In this document: positions 51,802 through 60,084 of the stretch, in pieces
Numbering within the stretch: position 1 is the first letter of the stretch
Layout: each line of letters begins with the position of its first letter
NCBI RefSeq assembly: GCF_902859725.1
Contig: NZ_CADIJP010000004.1
Location: 310,001 to 374,000 of the forward strand
Direction of reading: 5' to 3'
Source: Achromobacter mucicolens
GTDB taxonomy: Bacteria > Pseudomonadota > Gammaproteobacteria > Burkholderiales > Burkholderiaceae_B
DNA length: 64,000 nt
The notes under the pieces: model-generated
Databases searched by the model: none
Seen by the model: the letters and a program-made list of their open reading frames with translations, nothing else
Told to the model about the DNA's origin: nothing
Program-made: the position numbers and the translations under genes

Positions 51802-52551
51802 ATGAAGACCGATCACGAACTGCTGTCTGCCTTCGCCCCCACGGGCGTGCTGCGCGCGTCCATCAACCTGGGCAATCCCATCCTCGCCAATGCCGACCCC
51901 GCCACTGGCCAACCCGGCGGCGTATCGGTGGACCTGGCGACCGAACTGGCGCGCCGGCTGGGTATGACACTGGAACTCGTCGTCTTCAAATCGGCGGGCG
52001 AATCCGTCAGTGCGGTGGCCGCCGAACAGGCCGACGTCGGCTTTTTCGCGATCGACCCGCTGCGCGGCGAGCAGATCGCCTTCACGGCGCCGTATGTCGT
52101 CATAGAAGGCGCGTACCTCGTCCGCCAGGAATCGCCGATTGCCGCCATGGACGAAGTCGACTGCCCGGGCCAGCGCGTCGTCGTCGGCAAGGGCAGCGCC
52201 TATGACCTGTACCTGACGCGTGAACTGAAGCAGGCCGAGATCTTTCGCGCCCCCACCTCGCCCGCCGTCGTCGACACCTTCTTGAAGGAAAACATGGAAG
52301 TTGCCGCGGGCGTGAAGCAGCAGCTCGAAGCCGACGCGCAACGCCTGGGCGGCTTGCGCCTTCTGGACGGCCATTTCATGCTGATCCGTCAGGCCATGGG
52401 CGTGCCCAAGCGGCGCGGCGACAAGGCCAGCGCCTACCTCTCGGCCTTCGTCGAAGCCATGAAGAAATCCGGCTTCGTCGCCGAGGCGCTGGCGCGCCAC
52501 AAGATCCAGGGCGCCGCCGTGGCGCCGCTGGAACCGGCCGCGCAGTCGTAG
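51802..52551 (+). CDS. Family 3 solute-binding-type protein without signal peptide
   Basis: 249 residues with the amino-acid ABC binding-protein fold: VLRASINLGNPILA, GGVSVDLATELARRLGMTLELV, DVGFFAIDPLRGEQIAFTAPYV and VVVGKGSAYDLYLTRELK. No hydrophobic leader is present at the assigned ATG 51802 (MKTDHELLSAFAPTG), and it has a good AAGGAAG site, so the protein looks cytoplasmic. Such SBP-like proteins can be enzymes or sensors. It is convergent with fmdB. Confidence 0.83.
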   Translation: MKTDHELLSAFAPTGVLRASINLGNPILANADPATGQPGGVSVDLATELARRLGMTLELVVFKSAGESVSAVAAEQADVGFFAIDPLRGEQIAFTAPYVVIEGAYLVRQESPIAAMDEVDCPGQRVVVGKGSAYDLYLTRELKQAEIFRAPTSPAVVDTFLKENMEVAAGVKQQLEADAQRLGGLRLLDGHFMLIRQAMGVPKRRGDKASAYLSAFVEAMKKSGFVAEALARHKIQGAAVAPLEPAAQS

Positions 52552-52623
52552 ACGTAGTCTTAGGCGCGGGAACGCCGCACGGCCGGGCGTCTTCGAACAG
52601 CGGCCCGGCCGGCAGCGATCGGG

Positions 52624-52956
52624 CTAATGACTGATCATCCAGGGCCTTGCGCCCGCGAATGATTTTGCGCCATCGCCCGACGTGCGCGTCCGGCCCCGCG
52701 AACGCCCGCCGCCGCAGCACCCGCAGTTCATGCCGTGCCCCGCCCGCGTGCTGCGCGGCTCGTTGGCGCTGCGTTCATTGGCCGCGTGCGCCCGGTTTAT
52801 CGCCGAGGACAGCGCCGACACCGCCGGCGCCCCCGCCACGATGCGGCCCGACAGCGCCCCGCACTGCGGGCATGAGGCCGGATCCCGCCACTGCGCCAAA
52901 GGCCGCAACACGGCAAATTCGCCGCAATCCCCGCAAGCGTAGTCATACATCGGCAT
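52624..52956 (-). CDS. fmdB: FmdB-family zinc ribbon protein
   Basis: 110 residues. N-terminal zinc ribbon MPMYDYACGDCGEF with Cys8, Cys11, Cys29 and Cys32 (SCPQCGA). The C-terminal half is basic and Gly/Arg-rich (MNCGCCGGGRSRGRT). It is encoded 9 bases after fmdA; the pair is the standard formamidase operon, in which FmdB is thought to regulate or assist FmdA. Confidence 0.9.
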   Translation of the reverse strand: MPMYDYACGDCGEFAVLRPLAQWRDPASCPQCGALSGRIVAGAPAVSALSSAINRAHAANERSANEPRSTRAGHGMNCGCCGGGRSRGRTRTSGDGAKSFAGARPWMISH

Positions 52957-52965
52957 GGTCTTCTC

Positions 52966-54195
52966 CTACAGATCGCGCGACAGCGGCATGTCGACGTCGC
53001 CCTTGATGTGCTTGACCGGCCCGCTGGCCGACGGCTGAATGTCGAAATCAAAAATCTCCGTCGGCAACCAGAGCGTCGCGCACGAATTGGGAATGTCGAC
53101 CACGCCGCTGATATGCCCCTGCACCGGCGCGCAACCCAGCAGCGAATAGGCCTGCGCCCCCGAATAGCCGAACTTCTTCAGGTATTCGATGGCGTTCAGG
53201 CACGCCTGCCGGTAGGCCACGTTCACGTCCAGGTAATGCTGCTTGCCGGCCTCATCGACCGAAATGCCTTCAAAAATCAGGAAGTCCTTGTAGGCCGGCG
53301 TGATCGGACTGGGCTTGAAGATCGGATTGCGAATCGCATACTTGTCCATGCCGCCCTTGATCAGCGACACGCGCATGTGCACCCAGCCGGCCATTTCGAT
53401 CGCGCCGCAGAACGTGATCTCGCCGTCGCCCTGCGAAAAATGCAGATCGCCCACTGACAACCCGCCGCCCTTCACATACACCGGAAAAAACACCCGCGCC
53501 CCGCGCGACAGGTCCTTGATGTCGCAATTGCCGCCATGCTCGCGCGGTGGAACCGTGCGCGCCCCCTCGCCCGCCGCCCGATCGCGGTCCGCGCCCTGCA
53601 ACGCGCCCATGTGCGCAGTCTTGGGCGCGGGCGGATTGGCCAGCGGCGGCACGCGATTCGGATTGGTATCGATCAGCGCCTGCTCACGCCGGTTCCATTC
53701 GTCCAGCAGCTTGCGGTCCGGCAGGCACCCGATCAGTCCCGGATGAATCAGGCCAGCGAAGCTCACGCCCGGAATATGCCGCGACGACGTGAACATGCCG
53801 TGAAAATCCCAAATGGATTTCTGCGCATGCGGAAAATGATCCGTCAGAAACCCGCCGCCATTGTTGCGGCTGAAAAATCCATTGAACCCCCACAGGCTGT
53901 CGGGCTTGGCGCCGATATCCAACAGGTCGACCACCAGCAGGTCCCCCGGCTCCGCGCCCTCCACGCCCACGGGCCCGGACAGAAAGTGCACGGTGGACAA
54001 ATCCACATCCCGCACATCGTCGGCGCTGTCATCGTTCTTGATCGCGCCGCCCGTCCAGTCGTAGGTTTCCAGAACGAAATCGTCCCCGGGCTTGACCCAC
54101 ACCGCCATCGGAATATCCGGATGCCAGCGGTTATGGATCTGCTTGTTGTCGTAGGGGGATTGTTCCAGATCGACACTGATAAGCGTGTTGGTCAT
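52966..54195 (-). CDS. fmdA: Formamidase FmdA
   Basis: 409-residue acetamidase/formamidase-family enzyme hydrolysing formamide (or short amides) to formate and ammonia. Family stretches: HNRWHPDIPMAVWVKPGD, GPVGVEGAEPGDLLVVDLLDIG, FHGMFTSSRHIPGVSFAGLIHPGLIGCLP, HGGNCDIKDLSRGARVFFPVYVKGG, SVGDLHFSQGDGEITFCGAIE and GYSGAQAYSLLGCAPVQGHI. The length is normal. The ATG at 54195 follows GGAGATGAAAGAGG. The sequence changes to lower GC directly upstream. Confidence 0.96.
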   Translation of the reverse strand: MTNTLISVDLEQSPYDNKQIHNRWHPDIPMAVWVKPGDDFVLETYDWTGGAIKNDDSADDVRDVDLSTVHFLSGPVGVEGAEPGDLLVVDLLDIGAKPDSLWGFNGFFSRNNGGGFLTDHFPHAQKSIWDFHGMFTSSRHIPGVSFAGLIHPGLIGCLPDRKLLDEWNRREQALIDTNPNRVPPLANPPAPKTAHMGALQGADRDRAAGEGARTVPPREHGGNCDIKDLSRGARVFFPVYVKGGGLSVGDLHFSQGDGEITFCGAIEMAGWVHMRVSLIKGGMDKYAIRNPIFKPSPITPAYKDFLIFEGISVDEAGKQHYLDVNVAYRQACLNAIEYLKKFGYSGAQAYSLLGCAPVQGHISGVVDIPNSCATLWLPTEIFDFDIQPSASGPVKHIKGDVDMPLSRDL

Positions 54196-54663
54196 CCTCT
54201 TTCATCTCCGTCGTAAAGCGTTGATAAAACAGAAAGGTCGACCGCTGGCTGTCTAAAAAGAAGCAGCAACTCAGGCTTCGCAAGCCATTGATCTGTTAAG
54301 GACGGTAGGACAGATTACGAGAGCGGTAAACTGGCTTTTTGCACAGTGCGTCATATCCTTCTTCATCCCACCATCCGAGAGTCCGGCAGGCTGCCGGGCA
54401 CATGCTGCAGCAAGCAGAAAATGAGGGCGCGCCCTAGATAAGAATTTCTTTCCGCTGGCTACTCATGTACTGAACAACGTCCCCGCCGCCATCTCCCGAG
54501 CAGTATGCAGCCGCCGCAACGTTGACGCAGACAGCTAGACACATGGCGCCGGCATCCTTGTCCTTCTTGAATGGTATTTTGACGTTGACGGGTGCAGCCG
54601 TCGCCCTGCTTATCTCCCAGGCCAATGTGCTGCTTGGATTAGTGTCGTCGGCAGCGATGAAAT
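54196..54663. other. Gene-poor stretch at the edge of an accessory region
   Basis: 468 bases upstream of fmdA with visibly lower GC than the flanks. It should hold the fmdA promoter. Two short frames overlap on opposite strands around 54434-54776: on minus a possible Cys-containing peptide that needs a TTG start, on plus a hydrophobic peptide. Neither has convincing start signals, so I leave both uncalled. No RNA gene is recognised. Confidence 0.5.
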
Positions 54664-54939
54664 ATGGGCTCGCCGTTCTCCATCTTCAGTGGCCTATTCG
54701 GATTGATGGCCAAGTACAACGCCTCCATCGTCGAAATGGCATTACGTCTTGGGAGCGAAGGAGAACAGTTCGGTAAGGCCTTAGAAGCTCGATTGGCGAG
54801 CCAAGGCGTGACGGAGCTTTACTCTCACAAATATGAGGATGAAGTTCTGTGTGTAGCGATAGGGCCACTCATCATGGGCGTTGGCATCAGAGGATTGTTA
54901 TCTGATGTGCGGTCATTACCAAAACATGAAAGAGGCTGA
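54664..54939 (+). CDS. Small protein, unknown, possibly a remnant
   Basis: 91 residues, MGSPFSIFSGLFGLMAKYN at the start, then a helical EMALRLGSEGEQFGKALEARLASQG and a hydrophobic VAIGPLIMGVGIRGLL. The first 25 codons have strong G/C third positions, then the bias fades. The 3' end overlaps the start of the SRAP remnant by 35 bases, so its natural C-terminus may be lost. No family is recognised. There is no clear ribosome site. Confidence 0.4.
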   Translation: MGSPFSIFSGLFGLMAKYNASIVEMALRLGSEGEQFGKALEARLASQGVTELYSHKYEDEVLCVAIGPLIMGVGIRGLLSDVRSLPKHERG

Positions 54940-55249
54940 GCTGCTTCTCCAGAAGTTCGGCGTGACCAGACCGGGCATGCTCGGCAAGTACGACATGTGG
55001 CCGCGGTATCAAGGCCTCTTTGTTCGCTGGCCGCCAGAGCATGACGCCGGCACCCGACCGGACGCCCTGCCTGGCGCACAGAAGCTATCCACCTTCAACG
55101 CTCGCGACGACCGCGTCGCCCATGCCTTCACCTTGCGCAACGCCTGGCGCCGTCACAACGCTAGGTTGCCGCCTCAAGCGAGCAATTACCCTTCTGTCGC
55201 CTTCGCCGAGTGCATCTGCGTCCACCACATCAAGCAGCGAGGCGCATAG
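54905..55249 (+). pseudogene. Decayed SOS-response-associated peptidase (SRAP/YedK) gene
   Basis: The frame opens MCGHYQNMKEAELLLQKFG, carrying the SRAP catalytic Cys2, and later shows LSTFNARDDRVAHAFTLRNAWRR, which is the SRAP region around the active Asn. Intact members are about 220 residues. Here only 114 remain. The stretch between PPEHDAG and PDALPGAQ is shortened, and after NAWRR the protein loses the family pattern (no IPADGFYEW-like segment, no catalytic Glu or His). This indicates internal deletion plus 3' decay. SRAP proteins cross-link to abasic sites in single-stranded DNA. Confidence 0.65.
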
Positions 55250-55386
55250 GCGGTTGCGTGAAGTCAGCGTATGGAGATCGCGGCCTCAGACCTTACGCTT
55301 GTTTCAATATAGTCGTAGGTCCGTTCAATCATTAGGCGTACCGTGGGCTTGTGGCATACAGCCACAACAACCTAAAAGGTATCCAC

Positions 55387-55581
55387 ATGTCTACGACCAT
55401 ACGCATGAATTCCCCTCCTAACCAATCAGGCACCCTGAACGAGAAAGACTTGCCGGGCAATCAGCCAGAAAAGCAAGCGGAACGACAAAAGGAAGACTCC
55501 GCGCACAAGACCGATCCGATAGAGCGGATCGAAAAAAAGGCACCCGAGGTCGGCGGGCATACTGGCCCCCGGAAGTCGTGA
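55387..55581 (+). CDS. Small hydrophilic protein, unknown
   Basis: 64 residues from the ATG at 55387 with AAAAGG upstream. The sequence is charged and probably disordered (NEKDLPGNQPEKQAERQKED, then IERIEKKAPEVGGHTGP). No hydrophobic segment, no cysteine. GC is lower than the core genes. I do not recognise it. The preceding region 55250-55386 holds nothing identifiable. Confidence 0.5.
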   Translation: MSTTIRMNSPPNQSGTLNEKDLPGNQPEKQAERQKEDSAHKTDPIERIEKKAPEVGGHTGPRKS

Positions 55582-55684
55582 TCGACCGTAGACTTGTTCT
55601 TCGGAGAATCCCTCGGCTCCTATAGGGCAGTGCAATCAAAGACACCATCCATTGGAGGAGTGCCTAATACTACCGGAGCTCACC

Positions 55685-55963
55685 ATGAAGAACCTAAGTA
55701 GTTCAGACTTCGACATTGATGGGCAGCCAATGCCGTCAAATACTCAGCCTCAAAACGGCAGACCAGCTAGTGGAGAGACACGAGCTAGCCACTCTAGCCT
55801 GGTTGGAAGCCAAAGCGCGGATAACATGCACGCGGCTAAAAGTCCGCAAAAAAACTTCCCGCAGACAACGAGTTGGTTAGGGGCCGAGAGCCCCTGGGTA
55901 GCAGCTGGATTATCTGCAGTGACAGGCCTCATCCTCGGCGTAATGCTAGGGCGCCGCGAGTAG
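55685..55963 (+). CDS. Short protein with DUF883 (ElaB/YqjD)-type membrane anchor
   Basis: 92 residues from the ATG at 55685 (CCGGAGCTCACC upstream). The first 65 are polar and disordered. The last 25, SPWVAAGLSAVTGLILGVMLGRRE, reproduce the C-terminal anchor of the DUF883 proteins, which tether ribosomes to the inner membrane. The helical middle domain of DUF883 is missing, so this is a shortened or domain-swapped member. An alternative is an unrelated tail-anchored protein. Confidence 0.6.
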   Translation: MKNLSSSDFDIDGQPMPSNTQPQNGRPASGETRASHSSLVGSQSADNMHAAKSPQKNFPQTTSWLGAESPWVAAGLSAVTGLILGVMLGRRE

Positions 55964-56246
55964 AGGCCAGGACCTTCTTCGACAGACCTCGTTATGCAAA
56001 GCTCCTGAGCGTGGGAACCAACAACGCCTAGGGAGCAAAAACGAGATCTTGTCGGCTCTCCGCCAGGTGGAGGGACAGCGCTCAATCAAAAGTACGATGT
56101 CGCCTTTCTAACACTGCTCAAAGGCTGAATCAGCTCCCCTGAAAAGCGATGGCATCTCTAAATAGCGCTAGTGCGGCAACGCTGTCCCAACCCGTTGCAC
56201 GCCGCGTAAGAATGACCCACCAGTATGTACTTTCGAAGGACAGCCA

Positions 56247-56480
56247 ATGCGGCGCAACGATATCCAAGAGCTTGGGGCACAGGCGGCGCGGGATGGTTTG
56301 AGCTTGTTCGACTGCCCATACTTTCGCGACAGAGCGTTGCCTAACTACACAGGCGAATCCATCTCAACATGGAAACAAAAAGTCGACGCCTGGGAACTGG
56401 GCTGGCAAGCCGAGACTGACAACTATCGGGCGAAGGCTGAACGGGCTGCCGCAATACGCGTCATGCGTCATTCGCACTGA
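56247..56480 (+). CDS. Rmf/CrpP-like small protein
   Basis: 77 residues, ATG at 56247 with AAGGA nearby. The pattern ELGAQAARDGLSLFDCPYFRDRALP, then WKQKVDAWELGWQAE, resembles the ribosome-modulation-factor/CrpP fold, in which a G..G....CPY segment precedes a W..GW helix. RMF dimerises 70S ribosomes in stationary phase; CrpP was described in relation to fluoroquinolones. Which role applies is unknown, and the assignment rests on pattern only. Confidence 0.6.
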   Translation: MRRNDIQELGAQAARDGLSLFDCPYFRDRALPNYTGESISTWKQKVDAWELGWQAETDNYRAKAERAAAIRVMRHSH

Positions 56481-56628
56481 TCGGGTCGCCCTCGCCCCCA
56501 GGCTGGGTCCCCTGCTGGGGACGTCTGGACGAAGATGCACCGAAGACGGCGCCTGCTGACCGGCACATGCCGCGCAGCGGGCCGACAATTTTCGGCCCCC
56601 GGCATTGCCGCTTTAACGCAATGGCGTT

Positions 56629-57078
56629 TCAGCCCTGCAGAAGAATTCCCAACCGGCTATTCCACATGTCGCCATAGCCCTTGCCAGCGACCGGGATACG
56701 GATCAATGGCCGTTTCAGATCGTTGGTGGAAAAGTCGAAGTGAACGTTCAGGAACGACAGATTTCCGTTGCCGGACTGCTCGGTCCATTTGAGCTGCCAC
56801 TTCCGGATATAAGAAAAGTCCAGGACTTCGCCCGGATCCTTTGCGCCGTCGACCATGCACAGTTTCTGGCTTTGCGGGTCGAATGCGATAACGACCTTCT
56901 TGCCCTTGTCGCCCAGAATCAACTCGCTGTCGACACTGTCTTCCGGAAATGCCGTGCCCAGCCGTTGATTGTGTTCGCGAAATTTCGCCAACAACGCCTT
57001 GTGCCGATTCTGCTGGCGATGCACGGCCCAGGCGATCAGCGCGATGATGGTGACGACGAGCGAAATGATATTGAACAT
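56629..57078 (-). CDS. Single-pass membrane protein, unknown
   Basis: 149 residues. An N-terminal helix (MFNIISLVVTIIALIAWAV) anchors a cytosolic or periplasmic beta-rich domain (SELILGDKGKKVVIAFDPQSQ, VLDFSYIRKWQLKWTEQSG, LSFLNVHFDFSTND, RPLIRIPVAGKGYGDMWNSR). The ATG at 57078 is preceded by AGGAAA. No family recognised. Its composition is closer to the core genome than the preceding small genes. Confidence 0.7.
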   Translation of the reverse strand: MFNIISLVVTIIALIAWAVHRQQNRHKALLAKFREHNQRLGTAFPEDSVDSELILGDKGKKVVIAFDPQSQKLCMVDGAKDPGEVLDFSYIRKWQLKWTEQSGNGNLSFLNVHFDFSTNDLKRPLIRIPVAGKGYGDMWNSRLGILLQG

Positions 57079-57213
57079 GGAGAAGATTTCCTGACGGCCG
57101 GTGGGCGCTGTATCGACCTTAACGGTTGATGGGCCTGGAACTTAAGCGTCCCCGGGCTGCGGGCAGCAGTTATGATGCAAGCCAATCATCGCGCTACATC
57201 AAGGTTTTCCAGC

Positions 57214-57582
57214 ATGGCCGTACCGCCTCGCCCGTTCCTCGCCACCGTTCTACTCATCACCGCGTGCGCCAGCGCGCCCGCCTTTGCCGACGACGGCTGC
57301 ATCGCGCGCGTCGATGCGGAGCTGGCCCGCATCAAACAGGCGCAAGACGTCCAACGCACGCGCGAGGCCGCCAATAATCTGGAATTGAATCGGGAGCTTT
57401 GCCAGGGCCGGCTGGACCTACTGGACGCGCGCTTTGCGCTCAGCGACGACTTTGAAGCATGCCGCCGCGACGGCGTGCAGTTTTCGGATCAGGTCACGCG
57501 CACGCTGACGGGCGCGTCCGACGATCTCACGGACATGAAGGCGTCGTGGATCCGGACCTGCGGCCTGCACATGAAGAATTGA
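57214..57582 (+). CDS. Small exported protein, unknown
   Basis: 122 residues from the ATG at 57214. The signal peptide AVPPRPFLATVLLITACASAPAFADD can be read as Sec type I (cut after AFA) or as a lipoprotein (LITAC); both remain possible. The mature part is helical with four spaced cysteines (GCIARVD, ELCQGR, EACRRDG, TCGLHM), suggesting two disulphides. No family recognised. Confidence 0.7.
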   Translation: MAVPPRPFLATVLLITACASAPAFADDGCIARVDAELARIKQAQDVQRTREAANNLELNRELCQGRLDLLDARFALSDDFEACRRDGVQFSDQVTRTLTGASDDLTDMKASWIRTCGLHMKN

Positions 57583-57642
57583 ACGCGGGCCTGCGATTGC
57601 GGCCGTTCAAGCGCCGCAACCGCAGTCATCCGCTAGCGCACG

Positions 57643-59133
57643 TCAAGCCGCCTTCTTTTGGGCGTCATGCGGAAAGAAAATGGCGCGGCTGGGATCAAAG
57701 CCATAAAGGTGCGCATATTCCGTGGCGTCGGCCGCCAGCGCCAACACCGATTCCAGAATGAAATCCGCCTTCGCGTCCGACAGCAACGCACTGAAGTTCA
57801 AGCGCACAAAGCCGGGCTTTTCGATTTCTCGACCATCCAGAATGGCCTGCCGCATCTGCAAAGACTGCGCGTCATCGATTTCCAGCAGACGATGCACGTA
57901 CGGACCCGCGCATGCACATCCGCCACGAGCCTGAATGCCAAAACGGTCGCTCAGCATCCGCGTCACCAACTGCTGATGCACGAACCCGCCCTTGCCGTCG
58001 CGCACCCGGAAAGAAAAGATCGGCAGGCGATGCGCCGTCAGCGACCCCAACAGTTCCAGGCGCTCGGCGCCCTTCCACGCCGCCAGTGCCCGCTGCACGA
58101 AATGCGCGTGGCGCCGCTGCATGAAATCCGCGCCCAATGCTTCCTTGACCAGCACCACCAACGCGGCGCGGATGTCCCCCACCACGTTCGGCGTACCTGC
58201 TTCCTCACGCGACTCCAGGCTGCCGCTGTAGTCATGGCCCACGGGCGACACGAACTTCACCGTGCCGCCACCCGGCCACGTCGGCGTCGTATCCAGCACC
58301 GCATCACGGCGCACGATCAGGACGCCCGAGGCACCCGGACCACCAATGAACTTGTGCGGCGAAAACACGATGGCGTCGATCTGCGCATCAGGCGCCGGCG
58401 ACATCCGAATCGGCAGGTACGGCGCGCCGCCTGCATAGTCCCACAGCATCTTCGCGCCGGCTGCCTTCACCCGCCGCGTGATGCCTTCGACCTCCGCCAC
58501 GATGCCCGTCACATTCGACGCCGCCGACAGCGCGCACACGACCAGCGCGCCCGCCGGTGCGTCCAGCGCTTGCGCCAGTTGCGCCAGATCCGGCCCGCCT
58601 TCGGCGCTTTCTTCCAGTTCGACGATATCAGCGCCGCATTCGCGCCACGGCAGGATGTTTGAATGATGCTCGTAGGGTCCGATAATGACCCGGACCTTCC
58701 GGCCAGCCGCCACCGCCGCCTTCACACCAAACAGATTCACCAACCGGTTGATGCCCGCCGTAGCGCCCGAGCCCGAGAAAATCACCGCGTGTTCATCGCC
58801 CGCCCCGCAGCCTCGGCCAATCGCGGCACGCGCCTCGCGCCGCAGACGCGTAATGAAGCCGCCGCAGAACGAGGCTTCGGTGTGCGAATTGGCGTAATAC
58901 GGAAGCACCTGTTCCAGCACAAAGCGCTCGACCTGCATCAGCGCACGGCCTGACGCCACGTAATCGGCGTAGACAAGCGGCTTGGAGCCAAAAGGTCCAT
59001 CAATGCTGGCGTCCTTTCCGATAAGCCCGTCGGCAAGCGCGGCCGCAATATCGGAAGTCTTCAAGCTGTCTTGGAACTGCTGCAATGGCAAAGCCGGGGC
59101 GCCTGCGGGCGCACCGGCGAGGGTCGTGTTCAT
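57643..59133 (-). CDS. Aminotransferase class V-fold PLP enzyme (cysteine desulfurase-like)
   Basis: 496 residues, fold type I. Visible sites: HTEASFCGGFITRLRREAR, SGSGATAGINRLVNL, YEHHSNILPWRE (His156/157 region), WDYAGGAPY with Asp232, PLP-Lys261 in VFSPHKFIGGPGASG, and a C-terminal GIQARGGCACAGPYVHRLL with two closely spaced cysteines where desulfurases carry the catalytic Cys. It is about 90 residues longer than SufS, with extra sequence at the N- and C-termini. It is divergent from an Lrp-type regulator. It could be a desulfurase, a lyase or an epimerase-type member. Confidence 0.88.
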   Translation of the reverse strand: MNTTLAGAPAGAPALPLQQFQDSLKTSDIAAALADGLIGKDASIDGPFGSKPLVYADYVASGRALMQVERFVLEQVLPYYANSHTEASFCGGFITRLRREARAAIGRGCGAGDEHAVIFSGSGATAGINRLVNLFGVKAAVAAGRKVRVIIGPYEHHSNILPWRECGADIVELEESAEGGPDLAQLAQALDAPAGALVVCALSAASNVTGIVAEVEGITRRVKAAGAKMLWDYAGGAPYLPIRMSPAPDAQIDAIVFSPHKFIGGPGASGVLIVRRDAVLDTTPTWPGGGTVKFVSPVGHDYSGSLESREEAGTPNVVGDIRAALVVLVKEALGADFMQRRHAHFVQRALAAWKGAERLELLGSLTAHRLPIFSFRVRDGKGGFVHQQLVTRMLSDRFGIQARGGCACAGPYVHRLLEIDDAQSLQMRQAILDGREIEKPGFVRLNFSALLSDAKADFILESVLALAADATEYAHLYGFDPSRAIFFPHDAQKKAA

Positions 59134-59229
59134 GAGGCGATAGATCCGAAAAGTTCGGAAATATCATACGATGGATGCCCAGATGAAACATCACCGTTTT
59201 TTTGCTGACTTATCGCATAAACGGGTCAT

Positions 59230-59715
59230 ATGATCGAATTCATGGAAAAAATAGACAAGCTTGATCTAAGCATCATCAACTGCCTGCAAAAAGACGGTTC
59301 CTTGTCCCAGCGCGAGCTCGCCGACCGGGTCGGCCTCTCCCAGAACGCGTGCTGGCGCAGGCTTCAACGCTTGAACGCATGCGGCATCATCCGCGGCACG
59401 CGCGCAGAGGTCAGCCTGGTCGCCCTGGGCCTGGATCTGACCGTCTTCGTCATGATCCGCACCAGCCACCATGCCAAGGCCTGGGCCGACGGATTCCGCC
59501 AGCACGTCGAACGACTACCCGAAGTCACTGAGTTCTATCGCATCGGCGGCGATTGGGACTACCTGATCAAAGTCGTCTGCCGAGGCATGGCAGGATACGA
59601 CCGGTTCTACCAAAAGCTGATCACGGATTTTGAGCTGTCCACCGTGACAGGGTTCTTCAGCATGGAAGCCATTATCGAAAACCGGCCGCCGGATTTGCGG
59701 CTGCTGGAGGATTGA
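59230..59715 (+). CDS. Lrp/AsnC-family regulator
   Basis: 161 residues (or 157 from the second ATG at 59242). DNA-binding domain MEKIDKLDLSIINCLQKDG, LSQRELADRVGLSQNACWRRLQRL; RAM ligand domain with VFVMIRTSHHAKAWADGFRQ and EVTEFYRIGGDWDYLIKVVC. It is divergent from the aminotransferase-fold gene, with 96 bases between, and is the likely regulator of it, with an amino acid as effector. Confidence 0.92.
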   Translation: MIEFMEKIDKLDLSIINCLQKDGSLSQRELADRVGLSQNACWRRLQRLNACGIIRGTRAEVSLVALGLDLTVFVMIRTSHHAKAWADGFRQHVERLPEVTEFYRIGGDWDYLIKVVCRGMAGYDRFYQKLITDFELSTVTGFFSMEAIIENRPPDLRLLED

Positions 59716-60084
59716 GGAGGATCGGGCGGCGTGGCTGATGACCGCATGGTTCTTTTACAGGCTGCCTGAGCCTTAACGGTCATGTGTTTCAATACCGGCT
59801 GCATATGCTCAACCGTGCACAGGTTTGAATGCCAGCCGCCCTTTCAAAACGGCCCAGCGCTTCGCTTGCCAGCTGCCGGTGTAGAAACGGCAATGCGCCT
59901 ACGGTGCCGCCCGCCCGTTAAAATGCTTCGCAGCGTGCAGCCCGGAACTTTCCCGCGGCACCCTGCTCGAATCTCACTTATTCCCTCATCGCGGAGACTC
60001 GTCCGGCCATGACCCTCTAAGCCCTCCCCCAGATCACCGCTTGCGCTACGCGCAACGCGCCTTGTCGATTCCGGAGAGCTTTTC
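59716..60084. other. 369-base leader/intergenic region before the ABC-F gene
   Basis: No protein gene is visible. A -10-like TAAAAT is at 59919-59924 with no good -35. Between it and the ABC-F start there is a minimal open frame ATG-ACC-CTC-TAA (60009-60020). Long leaders with tiny frames are known for ribosome-protecting ABC-F genes controlled by attenuation, but here the evidence is thin. A GGAG-type ribosome site precedes the ABC-F ATG at 60085. Confidence 0.4.

Noticed and set aside
54434-54625. 63-codon minus-strand frame with several cysteines
   Set aside because: Needs a TTG start with no ribosome site and overlaps another equally plausible plus-strand frame; coding status undecidable.
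54522-54776. Plus-strand hydrophobic peptide frame
   Set aside because: No ribosome site; after the hydrophobic part the sequence becomes random and overlaps the frame at 54664, which reads better.
56507-56522. GTCCCC-TGCT-GGGGAC hairpin after the Rmf/CrpP-like gene
   Set aside because: Only six base pairs and no T run on either side; not enough for a terminator call.
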